A stretch of 35,767 nt of DNA from Equadaptatus sp045642025. GTDB taxonomy: Bacteria; Synergistota; Synergistia; Synergistales; Synergistaceae. Positions 1-6,539 of the stretch are shown in pieces. Below the pieces are notes generated by a model. It did no database searches, had not been told where the DNA came from, and saw only the letters and a list, made by a program, of their open reading frames with translations. The first letter of the stretch is position 1; each line of letters opens with the position of its first letter. The translations under genes and the position numbers were made by a program. The stretch lies in NCBI GenBank assembly GCA_045642025.1, contig JAZUIB010000064.1:1-35767 (forward strand), read 5' to 3'.

Positions 1-250
1 CAGTATAATACTTATTCTGAATTAAATAGACGTCTTTTGTCTCTTCAAAAATTTCATAGGCATCTATGCCAAAATCGCAGAGATCAACAATTTGTTCTTC
101 GATGACATCTTCATCGACAGAGTAGATTTTGTCTAAAATCCAAAAATTAAATGCCCAATCATCAGTAAGGATTTTTCCATTACCAACATTAGGCATTTCG
201 TCTTGATAATGTTTAATATCTTCCTGAATTTGCAGTCTGAAATCTGACAT
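1..250 (-). CDS. AIPR-like protein, N-terminal fragment (3' end beyond the window)
   Basis: A minus-strand frame opens with ATG at 250-248 and stays open for 83 codons to the left edge, so the C-terminus is missing. A G-rich Shine-Dalgarno (GGGGGT) lies about 7 bases upstream. The protein starts MSDFRLQIQEDI and contains WAFNFWILDKIY, then FGIDAYEI, then VYLIQNKYY. The spacing of GID and QNKY recalls the restriction-endonuclease-like N-terminus of AIPR (abortive infection phage resistance) family proteins, where an acidic GID motif precedes a Q-x-K-Y motif. The family call is from remembered pattern only; a generic restriction-like nuclease is the alternative. Its position at the edge of an accessory block fits a defence gene. 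Reading frame confidence is high, family confidence moderate. Confidence 0.6.
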   Translation of the reverse strand, partial: MSDFRLQIQEDIKHYQDEMPNVGNGKILTDDWAFNFWILDKIYSVDEDVIEEQIVDLCDFGIDAYEIFEETKDVYLIQNKYYT

Positions 251-421
251 AACTAATACCCCCAAGAATTTGTATGAAAATCTAACACAAATGATTCTGT
301 TATTTTACAGATATAGCATTACAGCGTCAATATTATATTAACGATAAAATTTTCAACAATGAACGTTTACAACATGCATTAGGATTAGCGAACTTCGTTT
401 GCTCTAACTATTTTATTATAT

Positions 422-452
422 AAAAACTAGACGGACATATGTCTGTCCGTCT
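422..452 (-). terminator. Rho-independent terminator of the small secreted-protein gene
   Basis: A perfect 9-bp stem (429-437 with 444-452) has a 6-base loop. On the minus strand it is followed after two bases by five T. It sits just past the stop codon of the 68-residue gene at 460-666. Confidence 0.7.
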
Positions 453-459
453 GAAAGTG

Positions 460-666
460 TTAATGTATTTTTTTTAGGACAATTTCTTCCGGTCTGCCCT
501 GCATTGCGATTTGTCCGCTTGCGATTGCGCTTGCGTTTCCTGTTCTGTAGTAGTCCGCTTCATAGCGCGGGAAAAGTTTCGTGTTGTCTTGGGCAAATGC
601 CGCCGTGTAGCAGAGCAAAGCCGCGCAAAACACCGCAGGCAACACCCCCATAATTTTTTTCCTCAT
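460..666 (-). CDS. Small exported protein of unknown function (68 aa)
   Basis: The ATG at 666-664 is preceded by AAAGGGG at good spacing. Residues 1-26 are a typical Sec signal peptide: MRKK, then a hydrophobic stretch, then a TAAFAQ cleavage region. The mature part would be only about 42 residues, polar, with no cysteine pair or recognisable domain. The gene is followed by a good intrinsic terminator and lies 98 bases downstream of the VWA gene, so it may be the last cistron of that unit. I do not recognise the family. The signal peptide, ribosome site and terminator together argue that it is a real gene and not a chance frame. Confidence 0.65.
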   Translation of the reverse strand: MRKKIMGVLPAVFCAALLCYTAAFAQDNTKLFPRYEADYYRTGNASAIASGQIAMQGRPEEIVLKKIH

Positions 667-764
667 TTCCGATACCCCTTTCTGTTTGAGCCTTTCTGCC
701 TTTTAAGCATAGCTCCTGTTTGTGGAGATTTTGTGTTAATTTGGATTTTTTTGCGTTTCAGGCA

Positions 765-1517
765 TTATTTCTGATTTCCGCCGCGTTTTTTGTAATCTTT
801 GTCAATTTCGTCTTTCCAAGCGTCTTTTATTGCCTTTCCTCGCCTCAAGCTGCTTACACATCCGGCAATTGCGGCGTAGTTGCCGCGTATGCCCCTCGGG
901 TCGTTTACAAAGTTCGCGGCGCGTTCTTTGCGTATACCAATGTTTTCTGCTGTTTCTACTGCATCTATGTTTGCGCCTAGGAAAAGAAATTCCCAGCCTT
1001 TTTCCGTCTGACGCGATATAAGCTTTTTGATTTCATTAACTGTGTATTCACGGCTTGCGTTTTCCATTCCGTCTGTTGTAATGACAAACAATGTTTCTAT
1101 CGGTTGCTCGTTTTTTAGATAGCGGTGTATTGTCTTAATGTGATTCACGGTACGTCCCACAGCATCAAGCAATGCGGTACAACCTCCGGTAAAATACTCC
1201 TTAGATGTCATTTCTTTAACTTCTTCAATCGGAACTCTGTCATGAAGTATACTGATCTCATCATCGAACAGTATTGTACTCACAAAACAGTTGCCTCCGT
1301 CTTCCTTTTTCTGTTTTTTAAGAACAGAGTTAAAACCTCCGATGGTGTCTTCTTCAAGTCCGTGCATTGAACCGCTTTTGTCAAGAATGAAGACAAGTTC
1401 TGTGGAAGGTTTGAAAATTGTTCTTATTCCGTCGCCGTCCAGTGTAACATATTTTTCTTTGCTGCCCTTGTTCGTTTTTGCCGCTGATGTGTCTTTGCTC
1501 TCTGTTTTCCTCGTCAT
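765..1517 (-). CDS. von Willebrand factor type A domain protein
   Basis: The protein is 250 residues long with no signal peptide, so it is cytoplasmic. A charged N-terminal tail of about 38 residues precedes a complete VWA fold. The metal-ion-dependent adhesion site is intact: DKSGS at 46-50, the threonine of GGCTALLDA at 114, and the aspartate of TTDGMEN near 149. WEFLFLGANIDA near 176-187 is typical of a bacterial VWA subgroup often found beside stress genes of the Ter/TerY type. Such proteins bind Mg2+ and act as protein-interaction modules; no enzyme activity is implied. The start has AGGAGG immediately upstream. It lies 96 bases downstream of the macro-domain gene on the same strand, which suggests joint expression. 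The partner is unknown. Confidence 0.9.
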   Translation of the reverse strand: MTRKTESKDTSAAKTNKGSKEKYVTLDGDGIRTIFKPSTELVFILDKSGSMHGLEEDTIGGFNSVLKKQKKEDGGNCFVSTILFDDEISILHDRVPIEEVKEMTSKEYFTGGCTALLDAVGRTVNHIKTIHRYLKNEQPIETLFVITTDGMENASREYTVNEIKKLISRQTEKGWEFLFLGANIDAVETAENIGIRKERAANFVNDPRGIRGNYAAIAGCVSSLRRGKAIKDAWKDEIDKDYKKRGGNQK

Positions 1518-1577
1518 AAGAATAACCTCCTTTTCTTTGTGTGTGGCATAAGAATAGGAGGTTAGAATTTGTTTGCG

Positions 1578-1594
1578 GTCGAAAACGTTTCGAC
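1578..1594. promoter_or_regulatory. Short inverted repeat upstream of the VWA gene
   Basis: GTCGAAA, three bases, then TTTCGAC forms a 7-bp dyad in the gap between the macro and VWA genes. It lacks a T-run in the minus direction, so it is more like an operator or mRNA hairpin than a terminator. No convincing promoter was identified around it. Confidence 0.25.
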
Positions 1595-1613
1595 AATTTA
1601 CATTTTTTGTATT

Positions 1614-2681
1614 TTATCTGATTTTTGTTCCGAGTAACGGCTGGTCGTTGTCAAAAAGTACAAGATTAATTTCGTCTATGTCATATATCTGCTTTTTTAG
1701 GCAGTAAACAATAATCACGTCAAATATCAGCGATTTTGAGAGTGTGTAACCGGCTTTTTGGAGCAGGTCAAGCGTTTCGCTCATATTTAGTTTAAGTCCG
1801 ACAGCAAGTGAAACTGCGCCTATTTTGGATACATGCCCGGATTGTTTTATTTTGGAGAAGGTTTTTCTGTCTAGGTTGGCAGCTGTGTAACATTCCTTCG
1901 GTCTCATTCCTTTTTCTTTCAACAGTCTATTGAAACAGTCCATGAAGCTTTCGTCAAGCTGCAGCGTTTCTTCTTGATAGTCATACTCAAATCTTACAAA
2001 TTCGGTAGTCTGAAGTTTACTGAGACGAACAATGTCCTCGTCCAAACTGTCAGATTTGTTTGCTTTCGCGATATTTTCTATCCGGCTGTTTCTCTGTCTT
2101 GCACCATAGTTTACCTGTCCGTACGCGTTGGGGTTTTGCACCAAACTGTGCATCTCAACGTAGTTGTCGTCTATAAATTGCTGAATTTTTCCAAACATTC
2201 TGCCGCTCAATCTGAATTCGTATTGCCCGAACACGCACAGATAGACATCCATTTCCTTTGTACGCAGAAATTTTCTTATCTGCGCAGTCAGTGTTTTGAG
2301 AACAAGTTGTACAGGACAGCCGAAAGTACCTGCTGATATAAGCGGAAAGGCTATTGATTTACAGCCGAGTTTATCCGCAAGTGTAAGAGAATTGCGGCAG
2401 CAGGAGGCAAGCAGTTCCGCTTCGCCCTCTTTTCCGCCGCGGTATTTTGGACCTACGGTATGTATGACATATTTTGCGGGCAGATTGAAGCCGTTGGTAG
2501 CTTTTGCTTCACCTGTTTTGCAGCCGCCGAGTGCGTGGCATTCTTCGCGCAGTTCGTTTCCTGCCGCGCTGTGTATCGCAAAATCAACGCCGCCAGCTCC
2601 GCTCAGCCTTTCGTCTGTGGGATTTACAACAGCATCTGTTTTGATTTTTGTTATGTCCTGTCTGATTATATGAAACGGCAT
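1614..2681 (-). CDS. Macro-domain protein with a C-terminal helical regulator-like domain
   Basis: The protein is 355 residues long. Residues 1 to about 170 form a macro domain (ADP-ribose or O-acetyl-ADP-ribose binding/hydrolysis). The NPTDERLSGAGGVDFAI segment (20-36) carries the adenine/ribose-side asparagine and the glycine-rich loop, and PLISAGTFGCP (113-123) supplies the phosphate loop. Residues about 245-355 form a second domain with a helix-turn-helix-like stretch and the ending FDVIIVYCLKK...INLVLFDNDQPLLG. The protein encoded at 4309-4788 has a clearly related domain. The start is supported by AGAGGTG six bases upstream. It follows the exonuclease gene by 28 bases, so the two are probably cotranscribed. 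Macro-domain assignment is firm. Whether it hydrolyses ADP-ribosyl groups or only binds them cannot be read from sequence. Confidence 0.88.
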   Translation of the reverse strand: MPFHIIRQDITKIKTDAVVNPTDERLSGAGGVDFAIHSAAGNELREECHALGGCKTGEAKATNGFNLPAKYVIHTVGPKYRGGKEGEAELLASCCRNSLTLADKLGCKSIAFPLISAGTFGCPVQLVLKTLTAQIRKFLRTKEMDVYLCVFGQYEFRLSGRMFGKIQQFIDDNYVEMHSLVQNPNAYGQVNYGARQRNSRIENIAKANKSDSLDEDIVRLSKLQTTEFVRFEYDYQEETLQLDESFMDCFNRLLKEKGMRPKECYTAANLDRKTFSKIKQSGHVSKIGAVSLAVGLKLNMSETLDLLQKAGYTLSKSLIFDVIIVYCLKKQIYDIDEINLVLFDNDQPLLGTKIR

Positions 2682-2709
2682 TTTATCACCTCTTTTTACA
2701 ATGTGTTTC

Positions 2710-3348
2710 TTACTGTGATTGTAATATTTCAGGCGTTATGCCGCGCTGTTTCATTATACATTTTAGTATTTCGTACAATTTGTACGCATCTATAGCATCC
2801 GGCAGCGCACGGTGTATTTCTTTTTCGCGTATGCCGAAATAATGGTCAAGCGTACAGAGCCTGTAGTCATGCACTTCCTGCGGCTTCGGCAACAGCGCGC
2901 GAGCAAGTTCACAAGTGTTTATGTAGCTGTTTTCATATATCACGCCTAATTCTCTCGGAAAAGCGGCTGTGAAAAGGCAAGTGTCAAAAGGCGCAAAGGG
3001 GCTTGAATGTTCAAGCACCGGCAAATCTCCGATAAACGCTCGCAGCGATACAAGCGTATCTTTTAGACATGGTGCGTTTTCTGCCATGGCATTTGTAATG
3101 TGGTGCACGGAAAATGCCGTAGGATACCCTCTGTCATCACGAAGTCTTTCGTCAATCGGGAAGGTCGGTTTGACAAGCGTATCAAAGCAGTCGATGATTT
3201 TGCCGTCTGCAATGTGAACCGCACCTATGTCAATTATTTCGGCATAGCGCCCTAAGCCTGTGGTTTCCGTGTCATAGGCTATGTATTCTGACACGAGTCT
3301 TTGCTTTGTAATGTTTCTTTTCGGGTTCACCCAGCCGGATGAAAACAT
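2710..3348 (-). CDS. DEDDh-family 3'-5' exonuclease (DnaQ/PolC-exonuclease-like)
   Basis: At 212 residues this is a stand-alone exonuclease domain with no polymerase attached. Exo I is AYDTETTGLG (catalytic D26 and E28), Exo II is the FD of SSPFAPFDTCLF (D122), and Exo III is HRALPDAIDAY (H179 and D184), giving the full DEDDh set. Such enzymes remove nucleotides from DNA or RNA 3' ends using two metal ions. The N-terminal extension MFSSGWVNPKR is short and non-hydrophobic. GGAGG precedes ATG 3348 by seven bases, and a plausible promoter lies at 3403-3431. It heads a likely unit with the macro and VWA genes. Its location suggests an accessory role in stress or defence more than replication proofreading; that part is inference. 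Confidence 0.9.
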   Translation of the reverse strand: MFSSGWVNPKRNITKQRLVSEYIAYDTETTGLGRYAEIIDIGAVHIADGKIIDCFDTLVKPTFPIDERLRDDRGYPTAFSVHHITNAMAENAPCLKDTLVSLRAFIGDLPVLEHSSPFAPFDTCLFTAAFPRELGVIYENSYINTCELARALLPKPQEVHDYRLCTLDHYFGIREKEIHRALPDAIDAYKLYEILKCIMKQRGITPEILQSQ

Positions 3349-3402
3349 AATAATACCTCCGAGTTAATCCAAAATCAAAAGAATAATAATATACCTCACA
3401 TA

Positions 3403-3431
3403 AATTTACAAGTTTTCGACGTACAAGTCAA
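3403..3431 (-). promoter_or_regulatory. Predicted sigma-70-type promoter for the exonuclease-macro-VWA unit
   Basis: On the minus strand TTGACT (3431-3426) and TAAATT (3408-3403) are separated by exactly 17 bases. This is about 55 bases upstream of the exonuclease start and downstream of the preceding terminator. Confidence 0.5.
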
Positions 3432-3469
3432 AACTTTGTTTTTGTATATAGTTTTCAAGATTGATTTAC

Positions 3470-3501
3470 AAAAAAACAGACAGCATTTACATGCCGTCTG
3501 T
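3470..3501 (-). terminator. Intrinsic terminator after the TPR-tailed gene
   Basis: Arms 3476-3486 and 3491-3501 pair with a single internal A/C mismatch around a TTAC loop. On the minus strand a run of seven T follows. It separates the 3572-4066 gene from the exonuclease unit. Confidence 0.7.
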
Positions 3502-3571
3502 TGCTATATCTGCGGAAACCGGATACCCATTATTGAGTAGAGCTCGCCGGCTTTCGCTTTTCTGCATCCGT

Positions 3572-4066
3572 TCAAGCACGGAGACATTCAAGAGTTTTCT
3601 GATAACATTCAGCGGCTTCTTTGTATGAACCCGCACCGTAATAGCTGTTGGCAAGTTCTTCCCACGTTTTTGCCATCGGGTCTTTTTTCACAGGCTGTGA
3701 TACGTTTTCCGCTGCAGCCGTGAAAAATGCGCTGAATTTGTCGCTGATTAGCTTTTGCATTTTACCGTCGCAGTAAACTGATTCAAATTCTCTGCCGTTG
3801 AGGCAGCACTTTTGCATCGACATTCCGTTTGCGTAGCCTTTTTCGGTCGGTTTCGTTCTGCCGTTTTCTTTTGCCCAGTAGCCTTCCGAAATAAGCCAGT
3901 CTGATACTGTTTTGAATGTGAGTGTGTCTGAGTCGTAACGTGTGTTGAGCGTTTTGACAATTTTGGTGACGGAGCGAAGATACGGCGTGAATCCTTTTCT
4001 TTCCGTAGTTGCCTGTACTGCTCCTGTCTGCGCTATGTTCTGTGCTGTCGTAACTGTGTCCTGCAT
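3572..4066 (-). CDS. Unrecognised protein with a C-terminal tetratricopeptide-like helix pair
   Basis: This is a cytoplasmic protein of 164 residues. Residues about 22-100 look like a compact helical/winged domain with the segments TVSDWLISEGYWAK and PTEKGYANGM; the latter resembles the turn of phage antirepressor-type winged helices, but I cannot name a family. After a lysine/proline linker the last 30 residues (TWEELANSYYGAGSYKEAAEC) match one tetratricopeptide repeat, a protein-contact motif. The start is well supported by AGGAGG upstream. Intrinsic terminators lie on both sides, so it is probably a single-gene unit. Function is unknown. Confidence 0.7.
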   Translation of the reverse strand: MQDTVTTAQNIAQTGAVQATTERKGFTPYLRSVTKIVKTLNTRYDSDTLTFKTVSDWLISEGYWAKENGRTKPTEKGYANGMSMQKCCLNGREFESVYCDGKMQKLISDKFSAFFTAAAENVSQPVKKDPMAKTWEELANSYYGAGSYKEAAECYQKTLECLRA

Positions 4067-4122
4067 AATTCATTCCTCCTGTTTGGATATGTGTTACGAT
4101 TATTATTAAAGCGTTTATTTCA

Positions 4123-4155
4123 AAAAAAATGTCATTTGACAAATGACATTTTTTT
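4123..4155. terminator. Perfect AT-rich palindrome, possible bidirectional terminator or operator
   Basis: A perfect 15-bp inverted repeat (4123-4137 with 4141-4155) has a 3-base centre and A/T runs on its flanks. It sits about 57 bases upstream of the 3572-4066 start and just downstream of another terminator. The T-runs could end transcription in either direction. A symmetric TGTCATTT half-site would equally suit a repressor. Confidence 0.5.
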
Positions 4156-4176
4156 GCAAAACTGTGCTAAAGACAC

Positions 4177-4203
4177 AAAAAAATTCCGTTTTAAGCGGAA
4201 TTT
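4177..4203 (-). terminator. Intrinsic terminator of the rluD-pgeF-regulator unit
   Basis: Arms AAATTCCG and CGGAATTT (4181-4188 and 4196-4203) with a 7-base loop are followed on the minus strand by a T-run. It lies about 105 bases after the stop of the 4309-4788 gene. Confidence 0.65.
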
Positions 4204-4308
4204 CCGTCAGACAAAGCAGCAATGTATCTGCTCAGCGTTCCTGTGTATTATTACTTTTCGTATGAAGACACCTGCGTTTATGCCATTTTTTTCTGATTGG
4301 CTGAATTT

Positions 4309-4788
4309 CTATCTCGCCTCTCTCAGTATCGGCTGCCCTAACTGTTCAAGCAGAAAATTGACATCGTTTGCTTCATATATTTTATGTATAATGCAGTAGA
4401 TAATAGTTTTGTCGAAGACAAAAGAGTCAGAAAGCACAACTCTGCCTTTGCGAAGCAGCCTCTGCGTTTCCTCAAGTCCCAGTTCAAGTGTCAGAGCAAG
4501 GGCTATTGCCGTGCCTTTTGAAAAATGACCGTTCTTGACGTTGTTAAATACACTTCGGCTGACGTCGGCTTTTCTGTAAACATCGGAATCTTTCAGCCCT
4601 TTTTCGTCTATCATTCCAAGCACTGCTTCCGTAAAGCTGCTGTCAGTATTCTGCAGTTCGGCAATTTCTGAAGCACTTAACTGCACAGGCGCTGCAGCAC
4701 GGTGTGAGGGAAATTCTGTTTCTTCAAGATAATTTTTCAGTGCCGTAAGATGCTGCTTTAGTTTTTCCTGTTCCAATTTATTCACCAT
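4309..4788 (-). CDS. Small HTH-like protein sharing the C-terminal domain of the macro protein
   Basis: The protein is about 159 residues with no signal peptide. From SSFTEAVLGMIDEKGL onward it aligns with residues 245-355 of the macro-domain protein at 1614-2681: DVYRKADVSRSVFNNVKNG against ECYTAANLDRKTFSKIKQSG, and the endings FDKTIIYCI and LGQPIL against FDVIIVYCL and NDQPLL. The middle reads like a Xre-type helix-turn-helix. The N-terminal 40 residues are a predicted helix. The start is uncertain: ATG 4788 is chosen, but in-frame TTG codons at 4803 and 4800 and GTG at 4785 are possible, and none has a strong ribosome site. It follows pgeF by 10-25 bases and is probably cotranscribed with it. 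A role as regulator or as partner of the macro protein is inference. Confidence 0.7.
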   Translation of the reverse strand: MVNKLEQEKLKQHLTALKNYLEETEFPSHRAAAPVQLSASEIAELQNTDSSFTEAVLGMIDEKGLKDSDVYRKADVSRSVFNNVKNGHFSKGTAIALALTLELGLEETQRLLRKGRVVLSDSFVFDKTIIYCIIHKIYEANDVNFLLEQLGQPILREAR

Positions 4789-4813
4789 CCTGTTCTTCAA
4801 CAACTGACAGCGA

Positions 4814-5554
4814 TTACCGTATCATTATTCCGGTAAGCATTCGCCTTTCCACATCACCATTTCGATATGACGGACACACGCCGGAATGGTACGTACACAC
4901 ATCACTTTCAAATATATTTTCGCTTTTTACACCTGCTTTTTCAAGTGTTATTCTGATTGCAAGCAGCAGATTGAGCAAAAATTTTCCGTTTTCTTTTGCC
5001 GTGAAAAAACGGCTGATTTCCTCTTTCGTAAAATTTTCTTCAAAACGCGGTATCAACTCTGCGCTGATCTCGTAACATTCACTGCATATACAGGGTCCTG
5101 TTGACGCTGTTATGTTTTCGGCTTTTGTGCCGTATTTTTCTGTCATGAGCTTCACGGCATTTGCGGATATTTTTCCTGCCGTGCCTTTCCATCCGCTATG
5201 CACCATTGCCACGGCTTTTTTAACAGGGTCAAAAAGATATACAGGAACACAATCTGCTTCAAGCGTGCAGAGCAAAAGCCCGCGTTCATTTGTAACGACA
5301 CCGTCAAAGCCGCTTTCACGCTCCTTGCATACTATCCCTTCTCCTCCGTTGCATTTTGCAACCGCTTTAACTGCGGACGTGTGCGTCTGCGACGGCCGAA
5401 CAATATCCGTTAGGTTTATTTCAAGCGTGTCAGCAAGCATTTTCCAGTTTTTTTCATCTGCGTCGCCTGCATTTTTCCAACTGCAGTTCCCGTCAGGAAC
5501 GTAAAACGCAAAAGCTTCACTATTTTCAAAAGCGTAAATTTTACATATTTTCAT
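4814..5554 (-). CDS. pgeF: YfiH/LACC1-type multicopper-oxidase-like purine nucleoside phosphorylase / peptidoglycan editing factor
   Basis: At 246 residues this is full length for the family (PF02578 type). The metal-site signature is complete: the histidine of PSQTHTS (H58), the cysteine of EADCVPV (C102) and the histidine of MVHSGWKGT (H119), followed by GPCICSECYEI. Family members act on purine nucleosides, and E. coli YfiH has been linked to correct peptidoglycan precursor editing. The ATG at 5554 directly abuts the rluD stop codon, and GGAGTAAGG inside the end of rluD is its ribosome site, so the two are translationally coupled. This rluD-pgeF arrangement is common in bacteria. Confidence 0.92.
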   Translation of the reverse strand: MKICKIYAFENSEAFAFYVPDGNCSWKNAGDADEKNWKMLADTLEINLTDIVRPSQTHTSAVKAVAKCNGGEGIVCKERESGFDGVVTNERGLLLCTLEADCVPVYLFDPVKKAVAMVHSGWKGTAGKISANAVKLMTEKYGTKAENITASTGPCICSECYEISAELIPRFEENFTKEEISRFFTAKENGKFLLNLLLAIRITLEKAGVKSENIFESDVCTYHSGVCPSYRNGDVERRMLTGIMIR

Positions 5555-6490
5555 TTACCTTACTCCATGCAGAAAATCGCTGAGTTCTTTTGGAAGCGGT
5601 ACTCTGAAACTCATCAGCTCTCCTGTCCGCGGGTGTGCAAAACTGAGTTTCCATGAATGCAGAAATATTCTTTCCGCACCAAACGGAGACTGACGCGATG
5701 GATCATAAAGCCTGTCTCCAACAAGCGGACATTTGAGCGCTTTGAGGTGCACACGTATTTGATGTGTCCTGCCTGTATGCAGCCTGCAGACCACAAGTGT
5801 ATAGCCGTTTCTACTCCAAAGTATTCTGTAGTCTGTCCATGCATCGCGTCCGTCTGCCAGTACCGTCTGCCGCAGTCTGTTATAAGGATCTCTGCCTATC
5901 GGATAATGAATTTCACCTTCGGGCAAAGGCAACGTGCCGTTGCACAGTGCAAGATATTCTTTGTGAACGCGGCGAGCCTTGAAATCTCGAAACAAACCTT
6001 CCTGTGCAAGACCGTTACGCGCGACAACCATAAGCCCTGAGGTTGTAGAGTCTAGACGGTGTACAATTCCCGGACGCTGAACTCCGTTCAGTGCGCCCAT
6101 ATCGGGAAATTTGTAAAGCAAACCGTGTACGAGCGTGCCTGTCCAATGTCCGGGTGAAGGGTGAACAACCAAACCCGCAGGCTTGTTTATGACTATAACG
6201 TCATTGTCTGCGTAAACTGTTTCAAAACAAACGTCTTCAGGCTCCAAATCAAGCGTTTCAACAGGCGGAACCCATATATTTATTTTGTCGTTTAACGCGA
6301 CTTTAACAGACGGTTTTACACGCCTTTCAGGTAACAGAGCAACTGCGCCGTCTTTTATAAGTTTCGCCGAGAAAGCACGCGAAATACCGAGCAGCCGCGA
6401 AACTGCAAAATCCAGCCTGTGTCCGTCAAGTTCTTCGTCTGTCTCAAACAGCTGTCGCGTTGTTTTGTTTTCAGTCTGTTCGCTAGACAA
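5555..6490 (-). CDS. rluD: 23S rRNA pseudouridine synthase, RluD family (start uncertain)
   Basis: An N-terminal S4 RNA-binding domain (DGHRLDFAVSRLLGISRA) is followed by the RluA/RluD catalytic domain with GIVHRLDSTTSGLMVVAR, whose HRLD aspartate is the nucleophile, and RTHQIRVHL. It isomerises uridines in 23S rRNA. The start is problematic. The frame is open back to 6676, but that overlaps the end of ileS and runs through the ileS terminator. Between that hairpin and the S4 domain there is no ATG or GTG, only TTG at 6490 (in the terminator T-run) and CTG at 6451, both without a normal ribosome site. TTG 6490 gives 311 residues, a usual length. Function is confident, the start is not. Confidence 0.85.
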   Translation of the reverse strand: MSSEQTENKTTRQLFETDEELDGHRLDFAVSRLLGISRAFSAKLIKDGAVALLPERRVKPSVKVALNDKINIWVPPVETLDLEPEDVCFETVYADNDVIVINKPAGLVVHPSPGHWTGTLVHGLLYKFPDMGALNGVQRPGIVHRLDSTTSGLMVVARNGLAQEGLFRDFKARRVHKEYLALCNGTLPLPEGEIHYPIGRDPYNRLRQTVLADGRDAWTDYRILWSRNGYTLVVCRLHTGRTHQIRVHLKALKCPLVGDRLYDPSRQSPFGAERIFLHSWKLSFAHPRTGELMSFRVPLPKELSDFLHGVR

Positions 6491-6517
6491 AAATTGGGGA
6501 GAAACTGTCTCCCCAAT
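6489..6517 (-). terminator. Intrinsic terminator between ileS and rluD
   Basis: A perfect 10-bp stem (6493-6502 with 6508-6517, core GGGGAGA/TCTCCCC) with a 5-base loop is followed on the minus strand by five T, 23 bases beyond the ileS stop codon. It overlaps the presumed rluD start region, so it may also control rluD expression by read-through. Confidence 0.8.
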
Positions 6518-6539
6518 CGCGATGTTTTTTGGTTCGATG

